Shown: positions 17,028 through 25,844, numbered from the stretch's first letter. The stretch: DNA of 64,000 nucleotides from Rhizobium sp. BK602 (GCF_014195095.1 NZ_JACIBC010000005.1:62001-126000); one strand, 5' to 3'. Notes: a model not told the origin generated them from the letters alone. Translations and numbers: made by a program.

Positions 17028-18002
17028 TCAGCGCGCGCCCTTGGACACGCCCGCAAGCGTCGTATCGATGTTCGAGGCGTCCACGATGCCCGGCCCGGTC
17101 AAGACCGGCTTCACCGGCAGGTCCGTGCCGAAATCAATGTGGGATGCCAGCAGCGAGACCGATAGCAGCGACTGGAGATAGGGTTGCTGATCGACGGCGA
17201 AGAGCTGCGCGCCGCTCTTGATGCGGTCGAGGCCCGCCTGGTTGAAATCGAAGGAACCGAGCTTCACGGTCTCGACCTTGCCGGCCTGCTGGATGCCGCT
17301 TGCCGCCGCATCCGCGTCACCTGCACCGATCGTGATGACGCCGTCGATCGTGCCGTCCTGTGTCAGCGTCGCCTTGACGGCCTCGGCAATCGCCGTCGGG
17401 TCTCCGAAGCTGGTCGCCGGCAGCGGCAATTGCTTGCCCGCCCCGCCAGCCTTGCCGATCCCGTCGATCACGCCTTTGCAGCGTGCTTCCTGGTTGGCGC
17501 TGCCGGGCAGCGTGTTGACGCAGAGCACCTTCTTCTGGCCGCTCTTGCCGAAATACTGTCCGCCGGCAAATCCGGCGAGGTATTCATCCGAACCGACATA
17601 GTTGATGGCACCGAGTTCCTTCGCCTTGTCGAGCGAGCCGGAATTCATGAGGATGACTTTGATGCCGCTGCTGACGGCCGCCTTGATCGCCTCATCCTCG
17701 GCCTCCGGTACCCAGTTGGGAACGACGAGGCCCTTGACGCCCTGGCTGATGGCGGTGCGCACAAGACCGGCGGCATCGGGGCCGAGATTGTCGTAGGTCT
17801 GGAGCTGGAGATAGGTTACCTTGCCGCCGTTCGCCACCACGGCGAGACGGCTGTCGTCCACGCCCTTCTTGATCTTGCTCCAGAAAGCGTCGTCGGTCTT
17901 GCCGCCGACGACCGCGATGTCGGCGGCGAGTGCCGCGCTCGCGGTAAGACAGAGGGCAACCGAGGTCACAAGAGCCTTGGTTATGCTGATCGGCATTGTC
18001 AT
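17028..18002 (-). CDS. Sugar/cyclitol ABC transporter periplasmic binding protein
   Basis: 324 aa with a Sec signal peptide (ITKALVTSVALCLTASAALA, cleavage before ADIAVVGG). The mature protein is a Peripla_BP_4/RbsB-type two-lobe binder (SQGVKGLVVPNWVPEAEDEA, INYVGSDEYLAGFAGG, DGVITIGAGDADAAASGIQQ). GGGAGGAAA lies before the ATG at 18002. It binds the substrate in the periplasm and delivers it to the permease encoded downstream. MocB of rhizopine catabolism is of this family; the cluster suggests a cyclitol or amino-cyclitol ligand. Confidence 0.9.
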   Translation of the reverse strand: MTMPISITKALVTSVALCLTASAALAADIAVVGGKTDDAFWSKIKKGVDDSRLAVVANGGKVTYLQLQTYDNLGPDAAGLVRTAISQGVKGLVVPNWVPEAEDEAIKAAVSSGIKVILMNSGSLDKAKELGAINYVGSDEYLAGFAGGQYFGKSGQKKVLCVNTLPGSANQEARCKGVIDGIGKAGGAGKQLPLPATSFGDPTAIAEAVKATLTQDGTIDGVITIGAGDADAAASGIQQAGKVETVKLGSFDFNQAGLDRIKSGAQLFAVDQQPYLQSLLSVSLLASHIDFGTDLPVKPVLTGPGIVDASNIDTTLAGVSKGAR

Positions 18003-18074
18003 CGAATTTCCTCCCGGTTTCCGCCCTGTGGCGGGTTCAAAAAGCATTGAGCTGCGGGCCGCGGCGACCCTCCT

Positions 18075-18110
18075 TCCAAGAAGGTCCGCCTCCTCGCGGA
18101 CATTCTTGGA
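18075..18110 (-). promoter_or_regulatory. Strong hairpin between hydroxylase and binding-protein genes
   Basis: Inverted repeat with 15-base arms, 14 matching (TCCAAGAAGGTCCGC and GCGGACATTCTTGGA), six-base loop. It lies in the 119-base gap between the hydroxylase stop and the binding-protein start. Read on the minus strand there is no T-run after it, so it probably acts as a processing or stability element, or as a leaky terminator, and sets the hydroxylase apart from the transport genes. Confidence 0.6.
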
Positions 18111-18121
18111 ATTCCGTGAAT

Positions 18122-19150
18122 TCAGGAGTTTGCGCGAACCGTCTTTGCGTTCATGCGCTCTCTCTTCTTGGCAAAGCGGGCCTGCATCTGCACGTCGCCT
18201 TCTTTCGTGCCGTCGTGCCAGGTGCCGAACCACTTATCGAGCGGGATCAGCCCGTCGCCGCCATAGTTCACCTCGAAATATTTGTGGTGTAGGTAATGGG
18301 CATAGGCATGGGTATCGATCGGTGTTTCCTCGGTGACCTCCAGCTTGTCGAAGCCGATATGGCCGTTGACCGCGCCGAAGCCGGCGATGTGGAGCTGGAA
18401 CAGTGCGACAATCGGATTGGACGGGATGACGAGGTGCCAGAGGGCAACGGCGTGATAGAGAAAACCTTCGACCGGATGCATGGACAGCGACGACCATGGC
18501 GACGGGTTCACCGAATTGTGGTGGACCGAATGGATCCAGCGATAGAGCGGCCCCCAATGGATCAGCCGGTGGATGATGAAGAAGTGGACCTCATGGATCA
18601 TCGGCGCGACGGCGACGAGGAACGCCAGATAGTAAGGGTTGTTCACCCAGCTCAGCCAGGGCACCCAGCCATTGGCAAAGACCCACAGGAACAGAACCTC
18701 GACAACCGTCCACAACGGGATCGACAGGAAGAACGAGCGCAGGAAATTGTCGATGTTCTGGCTCTTGAACCAGAAGACATCGGACGGCTGCTCGCTCGGG
18801 AATTTGACATTGTATTTGAAGCGATTGCCCTGCCTGCGCCTCACGTAGAAAAACAGCTCGACGGAGCCATAAAAGACGAAGATCGCAGCCGCGTTGACTG
18901 CGTAGAGCCTGAGCGCCCAGCCCCAATTTAGTGTCTTCATCACCTCGACGTCGGGCACGACGTAGAACCAGTAGAGAAGCGCCGTCGCCATGTGAAAGGT
19001 GTTCCACGGCCAGATATATTCCGGCACCCATTTCAGCACCGACGGGATCTTCGGCGGCCAGGACCAGAAAGGCGCGATTTCGATCCGCCCATTGGGCGCC
19101 CAGTCGCCGCGCTTGTTCCGCGTTCCGTATTTGAGATCATCCATCGTCAT
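18122..19150 (-). CDS. Membrane fatty-acid-hydroxylase/sterol-desaturase family oxygenase
   Basis: 342 aa, with several membrane segments (LWTVVEVLFLWVFANG, YYLAFLVAVAPMIHEVHF). The His-rich di-iron ligand motifs of the family are present in order: HRLIH, WIHSVHHNS, and HYLHHKYFEVNYGG. The family hydroxylates or desaturates lipophilic or ring substrates using O2 and electrons from a ferredoxin. GGGAGG precedes the ATG. As first gene of an operon that also encodes a Rieske ferredoxin and inositol dehydrogenase, it is a plausible O-demethylase or hydroxylase for a modified cyclitol, comparable to the MocD step of rhizopine catabolism. That role is inference. Confidence 0.85.
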   Translation of the reverse strand: MTMDDLKYGTRNKRGDWAPNGRIEIAPFWSWPPKIPSVLKWVPEYIWPWNTFHMATALLYWFYVVPDVEVMKTLNWGWALRLYAVNAAAIFVFYGSVELFFYVRRRQGNRFKYNVKFPSEQPSDVFWFKSQNIDNFLRSFFLSIPLWTVVEVLFLWVFANGWVPWLSWVNNPYYLAFLVAVAPMIHEVHFFIIHRLIHWGPLYRWIHSVHHNSVNPSPWSSLSMHPVEGFLYHAVALWHLVIPSNPIVALFQLHIAGFGAVNGHIGFDKLEVTEETPIDTHAYAHYLHHKYFEVNYGGDGLIPLDKWFGTWHDGTKEGDVQMQARFAKKRERMNAKTVRANS

Positions 19151-19444
19151 GCCTCCCGGATATCACGCATCCGCTGTTCGTGATCTGGGAGAGGTGTTGC
19201 AGACCGCATGGACAAAACGCGACCTTCTTCGGGCGAAGACCCAAAGCGCATAAGCCAACGATGTCGATTGCATTTCTCTCCCAGGACGCCGTGAACCGCA
19301 GGAGCGTTCACCTGTCGTCCTCTGACAAGGACAATGCCAACTTGACGCCGATGAAATCAAGGCGCATTTCTCGTCCGATAGATGATCGTATCATTCATCT
19401 CAAAGATATCGACAAATTGATACATTTCATATCATGGAGTAGAT
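19151..19444. promoter_or_regulatory. Divergent control region between hydroxylase operon and LacI gene
   Basis: 294 bases. The right part is AT-rich compared with its surroundings and carries two short dyads of the same type: TGATCGTATCA at 19383-19393 and TGATACATTTCATATCA at 19418-19434, both TGAT...ATCA. They sit just before the LacI start at 19445 and could be operators for autoregulation and for the divergent operon. Nothing gene-like is seen in the interval. Confidence 0.35.
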
Positions 19445-20473
19445 ATGCGAAGACCGACGATCCGCAATCTCGCCGAAGCCGCGGGCGTCTCGATCGCGAC
19501 AGCGAACCGGGTCCTCTCCGGTGCCGAGAATGTGCGGGCTCAGACAAGGGAGGCCGTCAGGGCTGCCGCCGAAAGCATCGGCTTCTATGGGCTTGGTGCC
19601 ATCGAGGCGCGCAACGCGGCCGCACGCCCGAAATATCGCTTCGGCATATTGCTCCTCCAACCGCACCGGCCATTCTACCAGCTCGTCGCGCGCGCCTTGC
19701 AGGAGGCAGCCGCTGCGATGGAAACGGTCGACATCGATCTTCGGATCGAGCATCTGGAAGATCTCTCGCCGCAAAACACGGCAGACCGGGCGCTGGCACT
19801 GGCGGAGGAATGCGACGCGCTCTGCGTCACGACTGCCGTGCATCCCGTCGTCCTCCAGGCGCTTGAAAAGATCCAGACCGCGGGCATTCCCGTCTTTGCG
19901 CTGATCTCGCAGGTCGCCGCGACGGGCCAGATCCACTATGTCGGGCTGGATAACTGGAAGGTCGGGCGCACCGCGGCCTGGGCCTTCGACCATATCTGCA
20001 AAAGCCCCGGCAAGATTGGCCTGTTGATGGGCAATCCGCGCTACCGGAATCAGGAAATGAACGAGACCGGCTTTCGCTCTTATTTTCGGGAGCACGCGCG
20101 GGAATTCACGTTGTTGGAACCGCTTTCGACCTTCGAATCCTCCGCCGTGGCCCAGGAAATGACCGAACGCCTGCTGGCAGACCATTCCGATCTGGCCGGC
20201 CTCTACGTCGCCGGGGGCGGTATCAGCGGCGTGCTGGCGGCCCTGCGCGGCACCGGACGAGCCGGTACCCTGACCGTCGTCGGCTACGAACTCATGGACA
20301 ATGTGAAAGCAGCCCTGCTCGATGGAACACTCACCCTATCCATCGCCCATCCTCTCGCACGCCTCGCCACTGAAACGATGAGAGGCATGATCATGGCCGT
20401 CGAAGCCAAAGGGGAAAATGGCAGCTACACCAAGATCGTCCCCTTCGACATCTATACGCGAGAAAACGTATGA
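19445..20473 (+). CDS. LacI-family transcriptional regulator of the cyclitol-type operon
   Basis: 342 aa. The N-terminal LacI helix-turn-helix and hinge are clear (PTIRNLAEAAGVSIATANRV, then SGAENVRAQTREAV). The rest is a periplasmic-binding-protein-like sensor domain (FGILLLQPHRPFYQLVARAL, GLYVAGGGISGVLAALRGTG, TVVGYELMDNVKAALLDGTL). It is divergent to the hydroxylase/ABC operon and is therefore its probable repressor, released by the imported compound or a product. It converges with the MYG1-like gene with 43 bases between the stops. Confidence 0.9.
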   Translation: MRRPTIRNLAEAAGVSIATANRVLSGAENVRAQTREAVRAAAESIGFYGLGAIEARNAAARPKYRFGILLLQPHRPFYQLVARALQEAAAAMETVDIDLRIEHLEDLSPQNTADRALALAEECDALCVTTAVHPVVLQALEKIQTAGIPVFALISQVAATGQIHYVGLDNWKVGRTAAWAFDHICKSPGKIGLLMGNPRYRNQEMNETGFRSYFREHAREFTLLEPLSTFESSAVAQEMTERLLADHSDLAGLYVAGGGISGVLAALRGTGRAGTLTVVGYELMDNVKAALLDGTLTLSIAHPLARLATETMRGMIMAVEAKGENGSYTKIVPFDIYTRENV

Positions 20474-20516
20474 GGGCGTTTGCATGACCCAGCACATGAA
20501 AAAGACGAACCGCCGA

Positions 20517-21443
20517 TCAGCCCCCTGAAACGGCCTCCGTGACCGCCAGTTCGGCCATGGCGAGCGCGGCCTCCCGCGTTTTGGCGGCGGCGATGAAGCG
20601 GCCGCTATGGCAAAAGCTCGCACCCTCCACACCGCAAGCCGCCACCAGATCCTGATCGGTCAGGCCAGCCCAGGCGGCAGGCAGATCCGCCCTCAGCTCG
20701 AACCCCTCGTCCGCACGGCGGATACCGGTGAGGCACCAATCATTTTCGCGCGGATGAACGACGAACAGCAGCTGATCGGCGCCCGCCTTCACGATGGCCG
20801 GGCGGAAGGGCATTCCCATTGGGAGTTCCAGAATGCGGCCGTCGCCGGCAGCCATGATTGCCTGATCGACGAGCGCCTCAGCCCGCAATTTTGCGGCGCT
20901 CTGGGCTATCCTTGCCTCGACGAAGCTGCGGGCAATGGCAAGCGCGTTCTGGAAGGCGTGATCCGTGGCCTCGGGGTCCGTCTCGTCGAAAACGGGTTTC
21001 AAGGTTTCCAGCAGCGCCGGCAGCGTGAGCCCGGCCAGTGGCCCCGCGATGGAGGGGCTGAGTGCGCCGTTATCCACCAGATCGACCGGCAGCACGAAAC
21101 CAGCATCGAAAGAGGCATGAAGCGCCTCGATATGTCCTTCGGGAAGACCCGAGGCGGCCAGATAGTCACGGCCATAATGCTTCCAGATCAATCCGAACGA
21201 ACTGTAGGGCTGGCCGCTCTCCCGCAGGGGCGCACCGCGTTGATGGTGATCGAAGATTTGCGCTGCGGCGTCATATCGGCCGCCCACATCGTAGATGATG
21301 CGATCGGCGCTGGGCGTTATCCATTCCGGCGCCCTGCTGCGGATCAGGCGGGCCTTCGGAAAAAGCCGGGTCAGGATGACACTGGACAGCAGTTCGTCGG
21401 CATGAAAGCCGCCGGAATGGGTGACGAGAAAATCTGGGGTCAT
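20517..21443 (-). CDS. MYG1-family (UPF0160) metal-dependent hydrolase/exonuclease-like protein
   Basis: 308 aa from the ATG at 21443. The start LVTHSGGFHADELLSSVILT and the FDHHQRG motif are the DHH-type signature of the MYG1 family; eukaryotic MYG1 acts as a 3'-5' exonuclease. The remaining conserved blocks are also visible (GLIWKHYGRDYL, DLVDNG, FVVHPRENDWCLTGI). The frame extends upstream to 21515 but that segment is not family-like. It has no obvious link to its neighbours. Cytoplasmic; in vivo role in bacteria not known to me. Confidence 0.85.
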   Translation of the reverse strand: MTPDFLVTHSGGFHADELLSSVILTRLFPKARLIRSRAPEWITPSADRIIYDVGGRYDAAAQIFDHHQRGAPLRESGQPYSSFGLIWKHYGRDYLAASGLPEGHIEALHASFDAGFVLPVDLVDNGALSPSIAGPLAGLTLPALLETLKPVFDETDPEATDHAFQNALAIARSFVEARIAQSAAKLRAEALVDQAIMAAGDGRILELPMGMPFRPAIVKAGADQLLFVVHPRENDWCLTGIRRADEGFELRADLPAAWAGLTDQDLVAACGVEGASFCHSGRFIAAAKTREAALAMAELAVTEAVSGG

Positions 21444-21624
21444 GCGGGAATGTGCCTTGTCGTTCGCGAAGTGTCCGCTTGGGGTCAGCAGCAGATAACC
21501 GTTGATCGATCCCATCTCAACCCACTATCCGCTGGCTTGGACGGACTGGGCACCTTGTCGCCTGCCCCTGATCGATGACGAGGCTCGTCTGCCGAGATAA
21601 CGACTCCAACGCAGCGGGCCGTCT

Positions 21625-21951
21625 TCAATCGCCAAAGGCCACGAGCCCCATTCCTCTGTTGACCGCCTCCTCCAGAATACCCCGCATCACCTCGAACGCC
21701 GCAGATGCCTGCCCATCGCGTTCCAGATCACGCGTATTCGCCATGAAGATCTCCAGCAAGGTCGCAACCTGCGCCGGCGTCAGCAACGTATCTTCGGAAT
21801 AGGTGAGACGGATCTTTGTCTCTCTGCTCTGATCGAGAAAAGAGGCTAGCGCACGGTGCGCATCGACATCGATGGACCCCGCAAATTCCAGCTTGTCCGG
21901 ATCTTCCGGCATGACAGTGACAGAGGGGGCCACGTAATAGATATCCAGCAT
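21625..21951 (-). CDS. Hypothetical protein, 108 aa
   Basis: Small acidic protein without membrane segments or signal peptide (MLDIYYVAPSVTVM, then KIRLTYSEDTLLTPAQVATL). I do not recognise a family. Composition and codon use look like a real gene rather than a shadow frame, and no competing frame covers this place. A clear ribosome binding site is not visible. It lies alone between the MYG1-like gene and a small exported protein, all on the minus strand. Confidence 0.5.
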   Translation of the reverse strand: MLDIYYVAPSVTVMPEDPDKLEFAGSIDVDAHRALASFLDQSRETKIRLTYSEDTLLTPAQVATLLEIFMANTRDLERDGQASAAFEVMRGILEEAVNRGMGLVAFGD

Positions 21952-22044
21952 GTTTTGATGGGTCCAGCGTCGGAGGGATCGAACGATCCTATCGTCGTTG
22001 ACGGTCGCGGTCGTGCTTATATTGTCCGCGCTTGATGATGCCAG

Positions 22045-22521
22045 TCATCTGTTCTGGTCCGGCATCAAGATCACCAGCGACTGACAGGCGAGCTGTGCGC
22101 ATCCCATCAGGCGTGTCGTGTCACCATTGCGCCAAGTGCTGGTGCCGGCGGCGTTGATTTCGAATTCCCAGGTCGCTTCCTGGAACCGAGCATGTCCCTT
22201 GATCGAGCATGGCAGCCAATAATAATCATGCAGCTCGCCTTCGCGCAGGTCGGTGCTGAGCCGAAACACCGATGCAACCTGCTGCTTGTCCAGTGACCAT
22301 GCCCTGCACCCGTCCGCGTCACTGGCCACGCCGGAGGCACCCGGCGTGGACAAGGAGTGCGAAGCCGATACATCCAGAATGGTGATCGCGCTGTCGACGC
22401 TATCGGCCAGAGCCCGCGACTGACACGCGAGAACCAGGAGCCCGGCACAGATCAGCGCCTTCGCAAGGCATTTCGCGCCAGATGGCATTGCGCTCGTCCA
22501 TATCATGGCTGGTTGATCCAA
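22045..22521 (-). CDS. Hypothetical exported protein, 158 aa
   Basis: The N-terminal part contains a signal peptide (AKCLAKALICAGLLVLACQS, cleavage near ALADS). The mature part of about 118 residues has four Cys that could form two disulfides and no family I recognise. A shorter form from the ATG at 22488 would give a more typical signal peptide and may be the true start. It precedes the GH3 glycosidase gene's 3' end on the same strand but a functional tie is not evident. Confidence 0.6.
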   Translation of the reverse strand: MDQPAMIWTSAMPSGAKCLAKALICAGLLVLACQSRALADSVDSAITILDVSASHSLSTPGASGVASDADGCRAWSLDKQQVASVFRLSTDLREGELHDYYWLPCSIKGHARFQEATWEFEINAAGTSTWRNGDTTRLMGCAQLACQSLVILMPDQNR

Positions 22522-22569
22522 AGTGATGTTGATAGCAGGCTAATTCCTCATCGTTTGAGTGGATCAGGA

Positions 22570-24537
22570 TCAGTATTGCATATGGTATCCGATCGGATAG
22601 AGCGGATTGGCGCTGTCATGCGGGACGTCGGATTTCTGCGCCAAGACCTCGGCCATGGACGAGGGAAGCTCGAAGGGCAATTTTCCTTCCGCCTTCTGCT
22701 TGCCCTCGATCACATCGAACAGGGCCGCATCGCTGGCGCCGAAATTTCCAAGGATGGCGCCGGCCCGATCACGAAGGCCGGTCAGGATCGCCGGACGCGC
22801 CAGATAGACGGTGACGATGGTCGGGACCTCCTTGGCAGCACTCTTGAAAGCTTCGAAATCGGCATTGCCATCCTTGAAATCCAGATCACCTTCCTGATGC
22901 CGGGAGCCGAAGAAATAGTTCATATGCGGCTGCTGATAGGGCGCGTTCAGCCGCACCAGCGCAAAGTCCGCCTCCTTGGCGGTCGCAACGACCGTAAAGC
23001 CGCGATCGGTGGCAACCTTCGCATCGACACCGTGAAGGAACACTTTCTTGCCGCTCTGGACCGGCAGAAGCTTGGCCTTGTTGTCGAGCAACACCATGGC
23101 CCTGGCCTGCGCGGCGGTCGCTTCTGCCGCGAATGTCGGATTGCCGACGATCGAGCGCGCCGTTTGCGGATCGACATAGGGGCTCTCGAACAGGCCCTGC
23201 TGGAATTTCTGCATCAATATCCGGGTTGCGGATTGGTCGATGCGCGCTTCACCGATCTTCTTGTCCTTCACCGCTTCGACAAGCAGGTTCGAAGAGGTCA
23301 CGCCGCCGAACTGGTCGACACCGGCATTGACGGCCTTGGCGAAGCGGTCGACGCGGCTCATATCCTCGACACCCCAGGGCATGCCGAAGGTTTCCTCGTT
23401 GAGCGTCGGCTTCACGCCCGGCTTTTCCCCATCCAGGCAGGCGTCCTTGCAGTCGTTGGTGATCAGCCAGTCGCTGAGGACCACACCATCGAAGCCGTAT
23501 TTTCCACGCAACAGGTCGGTCAGCAGCTGCTTGCTGTATCCGGCGCCGACCGGTTCCAGCGGCTTGCCGTCGATGCTGACGCCCTCGAGGATCGAATAGG
23601 TAGGCATGACGCCGGCGACCTTGGCCTTGAACGCTCCCTCGAAGGGGATCAGATGCTCGGCGAAATCATTACCGGTGAATACGGAGTGGCGGCCATAGGC
23701 ATTGTGGCTGTCGTAACCGTCCTTGGCCGCGCCGTAGCCGACCCAGTGCTTGGCAACCGCGATGACGCTGTCGCGGTTGATGCCGGCTTCGCCGTTCTGG
23801 AAACCGGCGACGTAGGCTTCCGCCATGGTCTTGGCGAGCTGCGCGTCCTCGCCGAAAGTGCCGTTGATGCGCGGCCAGCGCGGTTCGCTGGCAAGATCGA
23901 TCTGCGGCGACAGCGCCTCCTGGATGCCGACAGCGCGATATTCCTGGCGAGCGATATCGCCGAACCGACGCATAAGCGCCGCATCGCCGATGGCGGCAAA
24001 CCCCAAGGTCTCGGGCCACTTCGAGAAACCGCCGGCGGAAACGCTGGCGCCGAGCACGAACTGGAAGTGATTGCGCGGATCGGTGCTGATCGTCGCCGGA
24101 ATGCCGAGACGACCGGATTCGGCGATCTCCTGCAGCTTGTTGTTTTCCTCCGCCAGAACAGCGGGATCGCCGGAAAGCCGGGTAATGAAGGTGACGACCT
24201 TGCGCTTGTCGATCATCTCCCTGGCGCGGTCGAGATCATATTGCGATCCCACACCCATGCCGGCACCGGCACCGACGGAAGGTGCAGTACCGTGCATCAT
24301 GAGGCCGGCTTTTTCTTCCAGCGTCATGCGCTTGACCAGATCGGCGGCGCGCTCGGCGGCCGTCAGCCGCCAATCCTCGTAAGGATCGAGCTTGCCATTG
24401 CCATCGAGATCCTTGAACGACAGACCATCGACGGTCAGCGTCTTGGCGATGCGAGCAGAGAGTACCGGCTGCTCCTGCGCCAGGGCCGTCGAGGCCAGCA
24501 GAGAACCGAGCGCGCATATGACGATGATTTGTTTCAT
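22570..24537 (-). CDS. Exported glycoside hydrolase family 3 (beta-glucosidase-like)
   Basis: 655 aa. Signal peptide (IIVICALGSLLASTALAQEQ), then a short DLDGNGKLDPYEDW loop that looks like an EF-hand/dockerin-type calcium site, then the GH3 catalytic barrel with the nucleophile Asp in FDGVVLSDWLI and the KHWVGYGAAKDGYDSHNAYG substrate loop. The second alpha/beta domain follows (RAMVLLDNKAKLLPVQSGKK). It cleaves beta-linked glucosides or related sugars in the periplasm or outside. The total is a little short of GH3 enzymes with an added fibronectin-like domain, which is absent here. Substrate unknown. Confidence 0.9.
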   Translation of the reverse strand: MKQIIVICALGSLLASTALAQEQPVLSARIAKTLTVDGLSFKDLDGNGKLDPYEDWRLTAAERAADLVKRMTLEEKAGLMMHGTAPSVGAGAGMGVGSQYDLDRAREMIDKRKVVTFITRLSGDPAVLAEENNKLQEIAESGRLGIPATISTDPRNHFQFVLGASVSAGGFSKWPETLGFAAIGDAALMRRFGDIARQEYRAVGIQEALSPQIDLASEPRWPRINGTFGEDAQLAKTMAEAYVAGFQNGEAGINRDSVIAVAKHWVGYGAAKDGYDSHNAYGRHSVFTGNDFAEHLIPFEGAFKAKVAGVMPTYSILEGVSIDGKPLEPVGAGYSKQLLTDLLRGKYGFDGVVLSDWLITNDCKDACLDGEKPGVKPTLNEETFGMPWGVEDMSRVDRFAKAVNAGVDQFGGVTSSNLLVEAVKDKKIGEARIDQSATRILMQKFQQGLFESPYVDPQTARSIVGNPTFAAEATAAQARAMVLLDNKAKLLPVQSGKKVFLHGVDAKVATDRGFTVVATAKEADFALVRLNAPYQQPHMNYFFGSRHQEGDLDFKDGNADFEAFKSAAKEVPTIVTVYLARPAILTGLRDRAGAILGNFGASDAALFDVIEGKQKAEGKLPFELPSSMAEVLAQKSDVPHDSANPLYPIGYHMQY

Positions 24538-24601
24538 GAAATCCCTCCCGAAAGCATTCTAATCCATCCCAGTGCGCTAAAGGGGCGCAGACTGCGCCGC
24601 C

Positions 24602-24769
24602 TCATTGCGCTGCACATGCGAATCCGCACCACATCGCACCCGCAACCATATCGCCAATAGGCGCAAACCAACGCAGTTCATCGACAATCGGGTTGCTGAG
24701 AATGCCAAGCTTGTCAACCTCCACCTCGACGACATCCCCGGGCTTCATCCAAAACGGCGGATTGCGCTT
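24602..24769 (-). pseudogene. C-terminal fragment of a fumarylacetoacetate-hydrolase family gene
   Basis: The last 55 or so codons on the minus strand read RNPPFWMKPGDVVEVEVDKL and GILSNPIVDE, the end of an FAH-domain protein. Upstream of 24769 the similarity stops abruptly, exactly where the opposite-strand transposase remnant begins. The rest of the gene is missing, so an insertion or deletion event removed it. Confidence 0.65.
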
Positions 24770-25110
24770 AGCGCCGACGCCGCTTCCTCGGCCCGCACAT
24801 CTTCGACCGGATCCGCATCGCCAACAGCATCGAGCATGGGCTGACCGAGCCCGACCATCCATGGGCGAACGGCCAGGCCACGCGGATGAACCGAACAATC
24901 AAGGATGCCATCGTCAAGATCTACCACTATGACGGCCTGGAAAGTCTCAAGGCCCATGTCCCGACCTTCGTCGCCACTTACAACGTCGCCAAACATCGTG
25001 AGGTGCTGCGATGGCGAACGCCCTGTCAGGCAATCTGCCGCGCCTGGACAAAAGACCCCTCAATCTTCAAAATTGATCCGCACCAGCTCATACGGGGACC
25101 AAACACCTAG
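24770..25110 (+). pseudogene. IS481-family transposase C-terminal remnant
   Basis: The frame reads HIFDRIRIANSIEHGLTEPD, HPWANGQATRMNRTIKDAIV and ends PHQLIRGPNT, matching the end of IS481-type transposases. In those the NGQ(V/A)ERMNR motif contains the third catalytic acid (Glu); here it is Thr (GQATRMNR). The N-terminal half with the first two Asp is absent. It cannot be active. It abuts the FAH fragment at about 24769. I see no terminal inverted repeats. Confidence 0.75.
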
Positions 25111-25251
25111 CGTTAGGCGAAAAATACTGCCTCTCTGCGCCAATGCTTCGAAAAGGGATCGCTGGCCGGCACCGTACCCGACAGTATTATCGGCGCCGTT
25201 CGCCAGTTGAACAGCCACGCCACTGCTGACAATTCAAGGGAAGAGAAGATA

Positions 25252-25761
25252 GTGACTCACGACCATAGCCACGACGACGACCATCACCGCGACGATCACG
25301 ACCATCATGATGCCGACCATTGGCGCGAGCACGGCATCAAGATCATCCCCGGCAATGCCCTTGATCCGAATACAGCGCAGACACCGGGCATGAACCGGGC
25401 GACGGCGATCAACAATGCCCGCGCCGGCGCCGAGAAAATCTGGGCCGGCACGGTGACGATCCACGCCAATGCCAAGACCGGCGCTCATCACCATGGCGAT
25501 CTCGAAAGCATCATTTATGTCGTCAAGGGCAAGGCACGCATGCGCTGGGGCGAAAACCTCGAATTCGTGGCCGAAGCAGGCCCCGGCGATTTCATCTACG
25601 TTCCGCCCTACGTCCCGCACCAGGAGATCAATGCCAGCCGCGACGAGACGCTGGAATGCGTCCTCGTGCGCTCCGGCCAGGAACCCGTCGTCGTCAATCT
25701 CGACATCGAGCCGGTGGAGAAACCAGAGGAAGTGCTCTGGAAAGATCCAATCCATAGATAG
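25252..25761 (+). CDS. Cupin-domain protein with His/Asp-rich N-terminus
   Basis: 169 aa from a GTG at 25252, which has GGGAAGAG a few bases upstream; a TTG at 25207 would add 15 residues. Residues 2-25 are almost only His and Asp (THDHSHDDDHHRDD), a likely metal-binding tail. The rest is a single cupin barrel with the two metal motifs: GAHHHGDLESIIYVVKGKAR and PGDFIYVPPYVPHQEIN. Small cupins of this kind bind Ni, Fe, Mn or Zn. No substrate is evident, and the gene stands alone behind the transposase remnant. Confidence 0.8.
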   Translation: MTHDHSHDDDHHRDDHDHHDADHWREHGIKIIPGNALDPNTAQTPGMNRATAINNARAGAEKIWAGTVTIHANAKTGAHHHGDLESIIYVVKGKARMRWGENLEFVAEAGPGDFIYVPPYVPHQEINASRDETLECVLVRSGQEPVVVNLDIEPVEKPEEVLWKDPIHR

Positions 25762-25844
25762 GACACGGAGGCTCGGCCACGCCTGCGCTCACGCCGGAAC
25801 GATACGAATCCCGTAACCTCACGATACAAGGCTTGATACCGCGC

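Noticed and set aside
22357..24660. 767-codon open frame opposite the GH3 gene
   Set aside because: It mirrors the GH3 gene, whose signal peptide, catalytic motifs and length are convincing. Long antisense frames are common in GC-rich DNA, and this one has no family features.
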